From contig JAZGTH010000098.1 in NCBI GenBank assembly GCA_036877525.1, positions 1,302,001 to 1,366,000 of the forward strand: a DNA stretch of 64,000 nucleotides. Reading direction: 5' to 3'. The number at the start of each line of letters is the position of its first letter. The stretch's first letter is position 1. Source of the DNA: Chromobotia macracanthus. Taxonomy: Eukaryota; Chordata; Actinopteri; Cypriniformes; Botiidae. Positions 1 through 10,800 of the stretch are shown here, piece after piece. Under the pieces are notes generated by a model that ran no database searches, had not been told where the DNA came from, and worked only from the letters and a program-made list of their open reading frames with translations. A program made the translations under genes and the position numbers.

Positions 1-1811
1 TCAGCTTTTGCCTGCATTGGTTCCTCAGTTTTATTATTTTCATTTTTCATCACACTTGCAGACTGCAAATTCTCATCCAAATTGGTACTGAAAAGGGCTT
101 TGATATTTTTAACTTTTCCTGGTATAATCTCACTTATTTTCTCAAATTCCCCAGTTAAAGCACTCATATCCTCATCTGATGATGTTTTTTGTAGATGTTT
201 GAGATGGCCAATGTCTCCTTTTTCAATACAGCTCTGGATCGGCTGCACATTAATAGTTCTGTTTGCTTTCAGGTCTATTTCAGAAGAACCATCCCACACA
301 GCCCTTGATGTGCAGCTGATATCTAACTTAAGATTTTCCTTTTCAGACTCTAGAATTTTTGTTTGGCTTGAAGGAATAGACCTACACTTTATTTTGTCAA
401 ACTCCACCAGCCTTATGCTCTCTTCATTGTGGTCGAAAAGAGCATAAACTGTTAAATCTCGTGTTTCTGTGACACCATTTTGTATTAAAACTCCTTTCCT
501 CAGCAACTTCTCTTTGCCAAGTATATCTTCAGTTATCTGCACCACATTTGCAATTCTGTAGTCTTTATCTTGAAGTACAGTGAATGGAAGTTGGTGAGTT
601 GGAACATCTACCTTATGAATCTCCACATTGCCCAGGCTGTCTTCTTTTAGGAAGGTTACATTTGGGTTCAGGTTTGTTCCTGGTAGCATCTGAAGCATGA
701 TGTTCTTTATACTTCCAGTCACAATCTCCTCATCATGAACTTCTGGTTTTGAATCTTTTATAAAAATATATCTTGCTTTCTTGACATGTCCGTTTTCATT
801 GGCTTCCAAGATGAATCCATCAGCTTGAATAATATTGAAGTTCCATAAAGAATTTAGAGTATCTTGCATGTTCTCCAGCATAGTTTCTGATTCTTCCTTG
901 GTTTGCTGATTGATCTTATCGAGTGGAGTAGATTCAAACATCTGTGCTCTGTTTCTTACATTGGCCTTCAGCAAGTCTTCCTCTTTGCTAAAACTGTCAG
1001 ATGTTGCTGAGATGGTCTCTTCATCATGTGACCTGTTTTCAAACACTTGTTTGGCTCTAGATATACCTACAAATATCTCAGTTGTATCTTTGAAGTTCAC
1101 ATCACTGGGGAGATTGTTAGAGTGAATGTCTGATGTTTTTGCTCCCAAATTGCAGGTCTCAGAATCAGTCTTCGGTTTCTGGTCTGATCTACTGTGCTCC
1201 TCAGAGACAACATTTCTCCTTAGGCAGGGACTCTGTCTGTCTTTCAATGTATCCATTGACTGAATTTCAAACATTCGACGTGTGGCTTTAACATCCACCC
1301 TGATGTTCTGCTCTGATGTCACTTCATCTGGCTCATTTGGCAGAGCTTGAGATTGTGGTTTGTTCTCTTCATTTGGGGAGCTACACATGGGTTCTTCAGA
1401 CAGGTAAGATGGTCTCTTGATGTCACAGTCTTGAAAGTCCCTGTTGATCTGATGATAATCAGCTGGGCTGACAGCATGGTTCTCAAATAGCCAGCGCTTG
1501 GACTGGACCTCACACTGGTATCCAGTGTCTGGGTCAGTGTTAAGAATATCAGCAAGCTCCTCCTCTACCAAACCGTCAATGTTTTTCAGCTCAGGACATG
1601 TGTGTTTTAGCAGTCGTCTTAGCTCGCACTTCTGTCGCCGTTGGTGCACACTGGACATTGCTTCTCTTGTAGGGGGTGGTGAAGTAAAGGGTCGATCACA
1701 TTCCTCAGCGCTGGATTCCAGATGATTTTTAGATGGATTTAATTCAGGTGCAACATTGTTTGCATATGCAATGGCATGATGTTTAGGGATGTTCTGTGCA
1801 CCTTCAGCCAT
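1..1811 (-). CDS. Large Xin-repeat exon (partial, continues left of window)
   Basis: Acceptor AG lies at 1812-1813 (minus sequence tttttaatccaag before ATGGCTGAAGG), so the exon begins exactly at an ATG in phase 0. The frame stays open for 603 codons to base 1. Exon-local residues: QKCELRRLLKHTCPEL near 60-75, followed by an acidic VEEELADIL helix; Xin-like repeat 1 at 100-112 (core KRWLFEN), repeat 2 at 172-189 (VDVKATRRMFEIQSMDTL), repeat 3 at 248-265 (ISRAKQVFENR), repeat 4 at 283-300 (AQMFESTPLDKI). A weak fifth unit (GKVKNIKALFSTNLDE) lies close to the left edge. Between them are stretches like the post-repeat part of XIRP1/2, including ESCIEKGD-type text read here as QSCIEKGDIGHLKHL. 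Repeats are far fewer and more diverged than the roughly 16 of human XIRP1 or 28 of XIRP2. The C-terminus and any LIM domain would be outside the window. Confidence 0.87.
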   Translation of the reverse strand, partial: MAEGAQNIPKHHAIAYANNVAPELNPSKNHLESSAEECDRPFTSPPPTREAMSSVHQRRQKCELRRLLKHTCPELKNIDGLVEEELADILNTDPDTGYQCEVQSKRWLFENHAVSPADYHQINRDFQDCDIKRPSYLSEEPMCSSPNEENKPQSQALPNEPDEVTSEQNIRVDVKATRRMFEIQSMDTLKDRQSPCLRRNVVSEEHSRSDQKPKTDSETCNLGAKTSDIHSNNLPSDVNFKDTTEIFVGISRAKQVFENRSHDEETISATSDSFSKEEDLLKANVRNRAQMFESTPLDKINQQTKEESETMLENMQDTLNSLWNFNIIQADGFILEANENGHVKKARYIFIKDSKPEVHDEEIVTGSIKNIMLQMLPGTNLNPNVTFLKEDSLGNVEIHKVDVPTHQLPFTVLQDKDYRIANVVQITEDILGKEKLLRKGVLIQNGVTETRDLTVYALFDHNEESIRLVEFDKIKCRSIPSSQTKILESEKENLKLDISCTSRAVWDGSSEIDLKANRTINVQPIQSCIEKGDIGHLKHLQKTSSDEDMSALTGEFEKISEIIPGKVKNIKALFSTNLDENLQSASVMKNENNKTEEPMQAKA

Positions 1812-4800
1812 CTTGGATTAAAAATAATGATAAATAACCACATTAGCTTAATGGGTAGTCTTTATGTATATTTACATTTAAATAAATTGTTAATTTGTTA
1901 AACATACCTGTTGAACTGTAAGGAAGCCAAACCGCAAGCCAAAAATCAGCGTTTTGCACCAAAGGTTTCTAATGGTTATTATTTTCAGCGGGCTGAATAC
2001 AGGTGTTTAAATACAGCTGTTATTGTGTAAATGCCAGTACTTTGATTATAGTGTTCTGAGCACAAAGACTGGGTGGTTAATCAAGCACAATAAATTCAAC
2101 GTCCTGTCTCGTCATTACCGTTTACACCTGTAATTTAAGGGTCAGTGAACAGAATTTGTTCACTGTGTATGTAATTACAGAAATATGTGAAACAAACTGC
2201 TAATCTCCTGTTGCTGTTTAAGGTTTTGTAAAGGCATTAGACAAACAAACAAGCAAGTCAATAAGCAATCAATCAGGCACATACTACACTTCAAATACTG
2301 TAGAACAACACAACACTGTCACACGCATGATGAATGCATTATTTTACAGCAGGATTAGTCTGGTAGCTCTCAAGCTTGCATGTGTTTAGCCACTAGACAG
2401 TATACTAGCTAAACAGAAAAACAAAATGCATTTTCCCTACCTTGATTGGTTTAAGCCGTTTTCCAGTTGGAGTAGTAGGATCCTGTTCCTAAAGCAAACA
2501 AAATATTAAAGGCAACCATTAATTGTGTGTTTTCTAAAGGGCAAGCGAAATGCAAATTCACATTAACATTGTGCCTATATGACCAGAAAATATCCTGATT
2601 ACATAAACTTAATTTCAGAAGTTTAGACTTAGTTTAGCAAGCTGTAGCCTAATTGTGTGTACTGTGTGAAGTAGATTAAATTAAGTAATCTATTACTTAA
2701 GTAAGTAGACTATTGTTATACAGTATTTACATGGAATGCTCCATCTGAATATTACCAAAAGTTATTGAGAGATAACATTAGTAGAACATTTGATATATAT
2801 ATATATATATATATATGATAAAATTGTTAGCTGGAAACTTCATATTCATATAAAAAAAATTAATATAAAAATATAATATATGAAATTTCAGAGGACAGGG
2901 TTCATTTAGCATGTAACCCCAAAGGTCACCACATGTATCATAAGGAATCTAAGCAGCTATAAGTACTAACAGGTTTGAAGAGGTGTCCCACAGGTTCTGC
3001 AGCTGCTACTTTTGACAGATAAAGTGCAGACAAAGCTTTGACAGAAATAGAGGAAGTATCCCGCCCGTGGAGAGCTGAGCTGTCTCTGAAGTCTGCAACC
3101 GACCTTCTTTTATCCTCTGTTATGCAACAGACAACAACATGGGTTTGGTTATTTGGTTATTGATGCAGGGTTTGGTTATTGTGACTTAAATTTTGAATCC
3201 CAATTTCCTGAATAAAAGAATGATATCAAGGTGAACATCTGTGCTTTTTGTGCAACTGTGGCCCACAGGCACTGACCTCAGGGAGTAAAACAGGCATTCC
3301 TAACAGCCAGAAATGTGTTTGTTTCAAATGAACAGTTTTTCTTTCAGTGGGAGGTGAGCACTCATGTGATTGGTTAGGCATCTGTGACCCAATAAGCTTG
3401 ACAAATTATGATACTAATTATGATATAAATTATGATACTATGACAACTGCATTTTTTAAAAGCAAAGATCCCCATTTATACCTTTGAAATATGAGGGAAC
3501 TGTATCGTGCCAGACTGACACAGTACTTTAGTTATGAGATTACATACACAATCTACTTTTTAATTTGTTTACTGTATATACCAAAATATTTGCTTAATTC
3601 ACTTTATACTGTATATTCTGGTTTGTCCACAAACCTTAAAAAATACTATTTTTTTATTATTACTTTTTATTTACTACTACATATTAATGCCACATAATAG
3701 ACAAAATACACGTAATCATGCAATAAATCCATAAATCATGATATGTATAGTTAATTTAAAGCTACAAGACTACCGTGAATTATGGATTTATTGTTTGGTT
3801 GATTTATGAATATTTAATATTATAGTGGCTGACATCAAACAATGCAGCTCATCCCTCCAATAATTCAAGGCTTTATTTTGTTTTAAATATCGTTTAACCC
3901 AATGGGGACAGTTATTGCCCTGTCAGTTCTCATTATAGTAAAGGGAACAGCTGCTGTTAATGCAAGTCATAAGTAGTGTGCAGTGTGCTGGGAAACCAGG
4001 GTGCGATAATGTCTGAAGCCCTGTGATATAGATTCCAATGGGATTTCTAAGAAATCAACTGACACACACAGATGGATGACTACTGTCAGACTAATATGAG
4101 ATTTCAAGGGCAAAATATTGTAAATGTGTGTATTGCTTGTGTCTTACTTCGGGCTGGTTAATTGAAACTATGTTGGCAACTATAGATGTTGACCATGTTT
4201 TGCTTTCGAGTTGACCACAGACGTGATTAACATAAATACCAATGTAATGATGAATTGTAGTAAAGAGTGATAAAGCAAAACAATTATAAAAACATTCACC
4301 TTAACTATATGTCAGCATGTGAAGTTAAAAATTAACACGCTTATTTATTTGCTGGTCACCAATGTATCAAGCAAAGTAAAATGAACTGTTTTTTAAACAG
4401 TCAGTTTTGTAACACATAAATGAATAATCGAATTCTGGAAATGACATATCAAGCGTCACAAAGTCCGGAATGTCTAGCCATAGTAAACATTATGGCCAAT
4501 CCTTTTTAACACGCTAAATGTGTAAACATGAACTCACCCTTTAGTGCTTCTCTCTCAACTCCTAAATGTAACTCAGGTCTCTCTGAATTAATTATTCAGC
4601 TCTGTAACGATCCTCTGATGTTCTGTCGGCCATGTGCGTCCTACAAGTGTATCAGTAAGTCATGGCGCTTCTGTTCTGGTAACAGCTGAACATGTCTGGT
4701 TCCAATGGAATGATACGTGGCTACTAGCTATTTTGGGAGCTATTTTGCTATTCTAATATTGCCACACCAGGCTGAGTCAATAACTTGCAGAGATACACCT

Positions 4801-6387
4801 ACTTTTTAGCCTGCACTGTGAAAATAACATAAAAATAACATGCGTATTGTCTGTCTTATTCTATTCTAGAATGCTTCACCTTCATATGAAGAGCTTATTG
4901 TACATGCTATGCATATTATGTGCTTTACGTAATGTTGTCTGAGTGTTGTATATAGGATGCTCTTGACATTTAGGTCACCTGATAAGGTCAATTTAGGTCA
5001 ATGTTTGGCATTTAATCTTGAACTATAGCCTCATTTTATGTTCTTACCTTCTGGAAAGGATCTTTTTTCAGTATAAATGCCAGAAATTGTCTTTCTTCTC
5101 TCAGACCGGGACACAACCGGGTTTATGTTTACACCCTGAAAGAGTAATTATTTAATTTACTTTTATACATTTGGCAGATACTTTTATCCAAAGTGATTTT
5201 GAGTGCATTGAAGCTGTATTGTATGAGTACATGCATTCCCTGAGAATCGAACCCATGACTTTGTAATAGCAACTGCCATGCTCTACCAGTTCAGCTACAG
5301 GAATATTATAAATTATCATTCACGTAATATCATTTATACATACAAATAACCTGAACTCTTGAAAATCGTAGTATAGTTTGATTGTCCATGGGAATTGAAC
5401 CCATGACCTTAGGCCTGCTAGCACCATGCTCTACCAGATGAGCTAGAGAAATATCATAATCATATCATTTATATATTCAAAAGACCTGTGTGGTCTGATT
5501 GTGTACCTTTGGAGTAACTTGATCATTTTCAGTCATATTGTCTTGCTCATCATAGCTGTTTTTAACCTCTGCCTCTGTCTGTGATGTCATGTCCTCAACA
5601 TGCTTGTTATTAGAAAGTGCAGGAGCTTTCTCAGGGCCCACTGATTCAGGCCCCATGTTGCTGCTCTTGGGCTGAGGCTGGTTGGAGACCTTTGACTCAA
5701 ACAATGCTCTCAGAGCTGTGGTGCCCGCAGGTCTGCGTTGAGGGAGGCTCTCCATGGACTTACTGCGGGAGAGAGGAGAGGTTCTGGATCTCTTGTTGAT
5801 ATCAGATCTCGGCACTGGTTTCTCCAGTCTGCTGTCTGCATCATTGATAGGGATTGGTGTGACCTGCAGGGTCACCTGGGGCAGACCAGTCAGAAAACAC
5901 ACTGATTAAAGGTCAACTATACTGTAGGTAAAAATGGACACTTCTTCAATTTGAATATTTGAATATTTTTCTATTTGTATGTATGTAATGTGCAACATGG
6001 TGAAAATCTATTTTGAACAATAGTTTTCTAATTACTGCAGGTACATTTTTTTAATAATTCATATTAATAGAGACTTGTACATGGGATATTAAAGCTTTCA
6101 TTTTGTGCAAATTAACATTGTTGAAAAATATAAACTAAAAACAAAAGAAAATGGTTACAACACAACAAAAACACTGTATGTACTGTTTTACTGTATATTC
6201 CGTATGAAACGTTTTTTTTACGTAGTCACAGGTAAAGTGAAAAAACATTTGTTTTAAAGTGAAATGTGAGTCGTTTTATTGCTTTTACCTCATGTTTCAC
6301 ATCGCCTGAATCAACTGCCTTTGTTTGTCCACCAGGAGAGTTTTGGTAGCTGGTGAAGGTGTAAGGAAGGTTTGATAAAGTGTTCAT
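1..6387 (-). CDS. Xin actin-binding repeat (XIRP-family) protein gene, 3' part outside window
   Basis: Coding exons join (reading leftward) as 6387-6289, 5875-5507, 5135-5048, 3116-2971, 2488-2441, 1811-1(partial). All junctions use GT/AG and keep one open frame; at least 853 residues are visible. XIRP proteins bind and bundle F-actin at intercalated discs, myotendinous junctions and, for short XIRP2 forms, hair-cell stereocilia (family knowledge). Seen here: residues 1-250 are a Ser/Lys-rich N-terminal region; the large exon then has the Xin lead-in QKCELRRLLKHTCPEL and degenerate Xin repeats built on the WLFEN/MFE core. Human XIRP1 starts inside this large exon (MADTQ..., compare MAEGAQ here), so the upstream coding exons are an addition relative to it. 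XIRP2 has upstream exons, but I see no close match to them. I cannot decide between xirp1, xirp2 and a fish-specific paralogue. Family assignment is confident; the orthologue is not. Confidence 0.85.
1812..2440 (-). other. Intron of the XIRP-family gene
   Basis: 629 bp, GT-AG. AT-rich; no repeat or exon seen. Confidence 0.7.
2441..2488 (-). CDS. 48-bp symmetric coding exon of the XIRP-family gene
   Basis: Acceptor tttgctttag precedes 2488 and donor GTAGGG follows 2441. It encodes 16 residues (EQDPTTPTGKRLKPIK), starting and ending in phase 0, so it can be skipped without a frameshift. It joins the preceding ...GHLFKP directly to the Xin exon's MAEGAQ. The short basic KRLKPIK segment has no domain I recognise. 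Confidence 0.75.
2489..2970 (-). repeat. Intron with (AT)n microsatellite
   Basis: 482-bp GT-AG intron. It contains an uninterrupted (AT) run at about 2793-2816, and AT-rich text up to 2885. Confidence 0.7.
2971..3116 (-). CDS. XIRP-family gene coding exon (RRSVADFRD segment)
   Basis: 146 bp between acceptor ttgcataacag and donor GTTAGT. The first two bases complete a Glu codon begun in the upstream exon; it ends in phase 0. It encodes DKRRSVADFRDSSALHG followed by ISVKALSALYLSKVAAAEP. The second part resembles the 'SVKxRxAxYQAAVSK' type motif shared by EPLIN/LIMA1 and XIRP2 N-termini (resemblance by eye, not aligned). The exact match of codon phase with both neighbours supports the exon. 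Confidence 0.8.
3117..5047 (-). other. Longest visible intron of the XIRP-family gene
   Basis: 1.9 kb. Short near-duplicated unit 'attatgata' at 3405-3440. The block 4540-4720 is less AT-rich and could hold an alternative first exon, but no start/donor pair is convincing. Confidence 0.5.
5048..5135 (-). CDS. XIRP-family gene coding exon (RRKTISGIY segment)
   Basis: 88 bp between acceptor attactctttcag and donor GTAAGAA, both close to consensus. It encodes GVNINPVVSRSERRKTISGI and onward to SFPE, with one leftover base completed by the next exon. Basic, Ser/Thr-rich text; RRKTIS has the look of a basophilic kinase site (RRxS/T), which is inference only. Confidence 0.8.
5168..5304 (-). mobile_element. 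tRNA-derived SINE with L2-type tail
   Basis: Read on the minus strand: a tRNA-like A box (TAGCTGAACTGG, 5287-5298), a B box (GGTTCGATTC, 5244-5253), and the conserved tail CACTTTGGATAAAAGTATCTGC (within 5169-5200) shared by fish V-SINE/L2-type elements. It lies inside the 371-bp intron 5136-5506, in the same orientation as the host gene. RNA polymerase III promoter boxes look intact; the body is short. Confidence 0.75.
5384..5452 (-). mobile_element. Second tRNA-like SINE head, next to the first
   Basis: Minus strand: TAGCTCATCTGGTA (A box, 5432-5445) and GGTTCAATTCC (B box, 5391-5401) around an anticodon-arm-like segment. No tail directly follows; instead the next element's head begins 80 bases on. 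Probably a truncated or nested SINE copy rather than a tRNA gene, as the acceptor-stem ends do not pair well. Confidence 0.6.
5507..5875 (-). CDS. XIRP-family gene coding exon (SRSKSMESLP / ALRALFESK segment)
   Basis: 369 bp, 123 codons, phase 0 at both ends. Acceptor tctgccccag, donor GTACAC. Visible: VTLQVTPIPIND near the start, a basic Ser-rich SRSKSMESLPQRR stretch, then TTALRALFESK, a helix of the type repeated in actin-binding LIMA1/XIRP relatives. The last third is acidic, low complexity and probably disordered. An ATG lies 27 bases upstream of the acceptor in the same frame, but the sequence between is a normal polypyrimidine/acceptor tract, so the exon is taken from the AG. Confidence 0.82.
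5876..6288 (-). other. Intron of the XIRP-family gene
   Basis: 413 bp, AT-rich, GT-AG. Nothing else seen. Confidence 0.7.
6289..6387 (-). CDS. First coding exon of the XIRP-family gene (start codon)
   Basis: 33 codons from ATG at 6387 (MNTLSNLPYTFTSYQNSPGG...) to donor GTAAAAGC after 6289, phase 0, joining to VTLQVTPIPIN. The ATG is the first in the frame after an upstream in-frame TGA (in tcagTGAAATGAAATG). The likely acceptor of this exon (accaaaatcag, near 6398) has a weak pyrimidine tract, so the 5' edge of the exon is uncertain while the coding part is good. Confidence 0.72.
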
Positions 6388-6398
6388 TTCATTTCACT

Positions 6399-7519
6399 GA
6401 TTTTGGTAAGTGGATTTGTTATGGTTACTTTCTTTGGTTAAATGCATAATTTGATTTATAGTTTCTTCATATAGAGTGGGATCCAAAAGTGAAATTCAAT
6501 AAAAATTGTTATTCAATAACACACAACATTTCTTTAAAGATATATATATAAAAAAATAGTAATAATAACGGAGAAAAATCTAAAAGGGTTGTGCTGGGTA
6601 TGGGACGCATTGGTATATGTAAAAATATGTAGAGAAATTAGGTTTTCATGATAATTGTGTTGATAGCAATATCTTTGGGAAATATTATAGTAAATGCACT
6701 ATAGAATAATTTTCAGTAGTAATTTCAGATTTTTGTCTGATTTTTGTAGTTATAATTTAACATTCTGTGCAATGTTGGCACCATACCATGAACTCTTAGC
6801 TTTAAGTTTACAAGCAAAAACTCGATTTGGTTAAGGAAAGAACTTAAGGAAAGATCATCCTCACTGTGCCACAAGCTGAGAGACAGACTTCCTTTTGTCT
6901 CTGAGTCCAGCTTCTGTCCAGGTCAGACCATGATCAGTAGACACACTTCTGAGAGACTGAGCCCTCCGCAAAATGCTCTTTACTTCCATTTCCTCTTCCT
7001 GTCCTGCCGCCCTGTTTCACTACAGCCCAACCTGCACTGAACACGCATCACATGCCTCTTAACTTAAGACAGAATTCAGTCACATGGTTTGGTCTTAAGT
7101 TTGAAAAGCGCTAATGAAAAGCATTTGATTGGATGTATGTAAATATACACAAAGTATATTTTTACAGATATTTTAAATGTTTATTTTTATCATTTTTACG
7201 TTTAAATTCAGACAACACATTATTCATGACTTATTTTCATAGTTTCTATTTAAACAATGCAGAAAACAACTTAACTTAACTGACCCATGGAACCATACTC
7301 ATATTAATCATTGCCAGTGTTGATAATATGTCCGTTATCATCTGATAATTCATTTCTTATTCAGTACTGAAAATGAGTAATCAACAGTTACATGCTCTAA
7401 GAAACAATTCATCTTTAAAACGATAATATTTTCCTCTTAACAATCCTGTTATGAATTTAATTTGCATTTAAATCTGACATAAGTTTTGACATGAAACGGT
7501 TAAAACTAGTAAATCTTAC
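6399..7519 (-). other. Presumed 5' intron
   Basis: Between the candidate untranslated exon and the start-codon exon. Block 6850-7060 is more GC-rich than its flanks and could be an alternative promoter or exon; no firm signal. Confidence 0.35.
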
Positions 7520-7625
7520 CTGTGAGAAGTGTGTGGCTCACTCCATTGATGTGTCTAGAGATAATTCTCTATGCATCACGAGTTGAGCTCGCTCTGCAGA
7601 ATCTGTGAGCAAAGTCCGGCTGGTT
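7520..7625 (-). other. Candidate 5' untranslated exon of the XIRP-family gene
   Basis: A strong donor (CACAG|GTAAGATTT) lies at 7520/7519 on the minus strand, 1.1 kb upstream of the start-codon exon. The sequence before it is more GC-rich than its surroundings (about 7550-7625). The transcription start is not visible, so the upper limit is arbitrary. A CAGCTG E-box at 7720-7725 would suit a muscle gene but is a common hexamer. Confidence 0.4.
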
Positions 7626-7761
7626 TATTACATTTATTACATCTGACCCTGGAAAACTGCCTCTGTGAAGGTGTCTACACTGTAAAAAAACGTCTGTGGT
7701 TATATACAGTGATATAAAACAGCTGCTGTTGTTGAGTAGTTATGAAATGTAAAATGTCATG

Positions 7762-7763
<2 letters not shown>

Positions 7764-7800
<37 letters not shown>
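7764..7800. repeat. (GT)n microsatellite
   Basis: About 18 uninterrupted TG units, just upstream of the XIRP-family gene's presumed promoter. Confidence 0.95.
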
Positions 7801-7802
<2 letters not shown>

Positions 7803-10800
7803 AGGACAGGAAGGTTTTCTCAGGTGTGCAAAGAAGTGCAATAATAATTCCCTTACATTTATATATTATTTGGACCCAAATATTATATGAATAGTACTGC
7901 ATTGCATCATTTAAAACAGCTTATTGGTTAAAAATTAGTTTATTATAATATTATAAAAGTTAGGTTTAAGCTCTGTATTCTCTTGGTATGTTTTATATAT
8001 CTCAGTATGTCCTTAGTATATTAGTACACATTTATATATTTTAAATACCCATTTCACAGACCCCTGATTAAAAACTCAGGTTTCATGTTCTGCTCATGTG
8101 TAGCACTTCTTTTATTTTATTTTATTATAAACTCTGTTAAGCATTGTGTTAATAATTGATGTATTAAGATGTATCATTACATCACATCCTGTGATAGGAA
8201 GGTTACCGCTCAACTACTGTCTCTGGGACTCTCTTCTCTTATTAGGATCAAGGATCAACTACTGTCTCTGGGAATCATGTCTTCTCTTATTAGGATCAAG
8301 CTGCCATTTGACCTTTGCTCCTTTAGGGCTGAGGTACAAGAGCTGTAGACACTGATGTCCAGGGGTCAGTCCCCAGTCCATGAAGGCAACATGGATTCTC
8401 ACTCTGGAGGCCCCGCAAGCACCTACAAACAGCTGCAAGACTTAAAGGCATTTTGTTGTGTCTAAGTATAAAACCACAACAGAATAAAAATAAATTGTTT
8501 CCAAATCAACTGCAAAAATCCAAAGTTTTTTTTTCAGTACTTTAATATTTCAAGACCTAAAACACTTAAAATCAAACAATAAAGGAATTCAAATAAAAGG
8601 ATTTTTACAATTAGCCTTTTCTTTGAGTCAGAGGCAAGTTTTCAATGGTTTGCATTATGCTTTGCTAATTGCTTTCGTAAATTTCTTTCTTGCGAAATTT
8701 ACTTGCTCCAATTTGCTGTAAGAGAGTTTTAAACTAATATGCAAGCAATTGCTCACCATTAATCCTGAACTGCTTAGCTAATTTACTGTGTCTGTCTGAC
8801 AAATGAACTTGTTTAAAGCCATATATCTCTGCAGTAACACTGCTCTCACAAAGCTTCCGCTTTGCTGTAAATTATTTCCTTTGGTTATGTGCCACATTTT
8901 AAGCCACAGCTCTCCATTGAATTGCAGGTGCAAGCTATTTTTTGCAACCTCTAAGTGGCACTGAGAAACTGTGTATCCCATGAGCTATAATGGCGCTAAT
9001 AAATACAAACAAAGACAGACTTCAAAAGATTTTTGTTAACTTTAAACTTAAAATACAGGTAAAAAAGAATAATAATTAATAAAAATGAAGATCAAATTAT
9101 TAGATAAAACACCAGATAAAACACTTTGGCATTCATGATTAAATATCAAACTGTATTTGTATATAACACTATAAAACAATACAATAAGCACAAAAAACTG
9201 ACTTTCTCTGACTTTTTCTTTTATTTGTAGATTGGATCATATGTGTTTAATGGATTACTGGAACAAACCTGAAGGGAAACCTGATATCCCAGGAAATGAC
9301 GAAATTTGAGCTTTTGCCTTGATCTGACAATCTATCTAAGACTCCTCAGTCAAAATGTTAGAGAGGACAAACAGAGGTATTTGTTTTGACTTTCCTTAGC
9401 CCCTGTGTCTCTGATCTAGGATCAGTTTTCTCTGTGTCTCTCTGTCTCTGTGTTTGTTCAGGTGAAGTGTTGACTGAAAAGAGTGTGTGTTGATTTATTT
9501 ACTGCATAGCGATGTTTTTAATATGTATAAGATATAACCTTTAAATAAATATAACATTTCTACTTCCTTCACTGTAAAAGCCTTTTTTACATATTTATTT
9601 TTACACATTTATGTAAAGATAAAACACTTTTTTAAATGTATTAAATGACTCTGGACTGTGTCTGTTACTGATATCACAAGCACTCTTGTTATAAAACTTT
9701 ACTTAACCATCAGCACAGTTCACATATCGTACTGCTTTAAATCAGAATGAAATCATTTACTGTACTTACAAAATAACTCTGAAACTATTTTACTGGTTAT
9801 TTTACATTGACTAGCTGATTGTAGGTACCAAGAGATGGTAACATCTCCCTCTAATGGTTGGTTTCACATACTGCGTGCTTCTGGGTGGCCTGTTAGCCAG
9901 GGTTTGTAAGACCACAGGCTGTTTCTTTTAATCTCATACTCTTTATAACAAGAATTATAATAATAGTAGTATGCAACTCAGACATGCAACTCTGTCATGC
10001 AGTACAAAATCAACTCATATTTTGAAACAGTTGGTGCCAAATGATTTAGTTTCTGTTCTTTGTCGTTCAAACTCACTGGACTGGTGTTGGTGTGCTTATT
10101 CTGTAACATTTGTAAGACATAAATTGAACAAAAACAGCAAACTTTAAAAACAGAAGAAAAACAGAAACAGTTGTTTTACTTCAATATTGGAGGGCGTGTG
10201 GGTGAGAAGAAAAGAGCAGTTGACAGTGTAGAAAAGATAAAGCTGAATGCGAGTGTTGCTGACTTTCCCCCAGGCGTATAGTAGATTTATAATGTTTGCC
10301 TTCCTCTGACAGATTTTAAATCTTTACAGCCAGAACAAGGTGAAACCAGGGCCTCAAGACAGCCATGAATGGTTTCCACGGTTCATCAAGTAGACACAAA
10401 GAGCCAAAAGGTTTTGTAAGTAAGCTTTACAAAATAACCTGTGCTCATTGCTATGGCATTTGGTAGACTTCTGAAGAATGTAACAGTTTTTGCATTGATG
10501 ATAAATGTAAAACACCTTGACGTGTTGAAACTCCAGATAACTGCTCATAACTGTTGTGAGGTGTTGTATTTAAATACAGAGCAGAATACACCCAGGCCCT
10601 TCTAACCCAAAATAAGTGGGCCTGTTTGCGCACTGTATAACATCCATAAGACCTTCTAACGTCAAGGTGTGACACCCAATCTCTAAGGGACAGCAATAGC
10701 ATATCATGCATGCAACAAACAGTAACATTGAGTCGATCTGTGGTTATACATTTGCCTCTTCTGTCATTACTAATGACACTGAGCTATATTGTCCTGCAGT

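Noticed and set aside
1319..1725. Other-frame reading frames over the Xin exon
   Set aside because: Shadows of the long minus-strand coding frame.
5384..5452. Functional tRNA gene
   Set aside because: A and B boxes are present but the acceptor stem pairs poorly and SINE sequence adjoins it.
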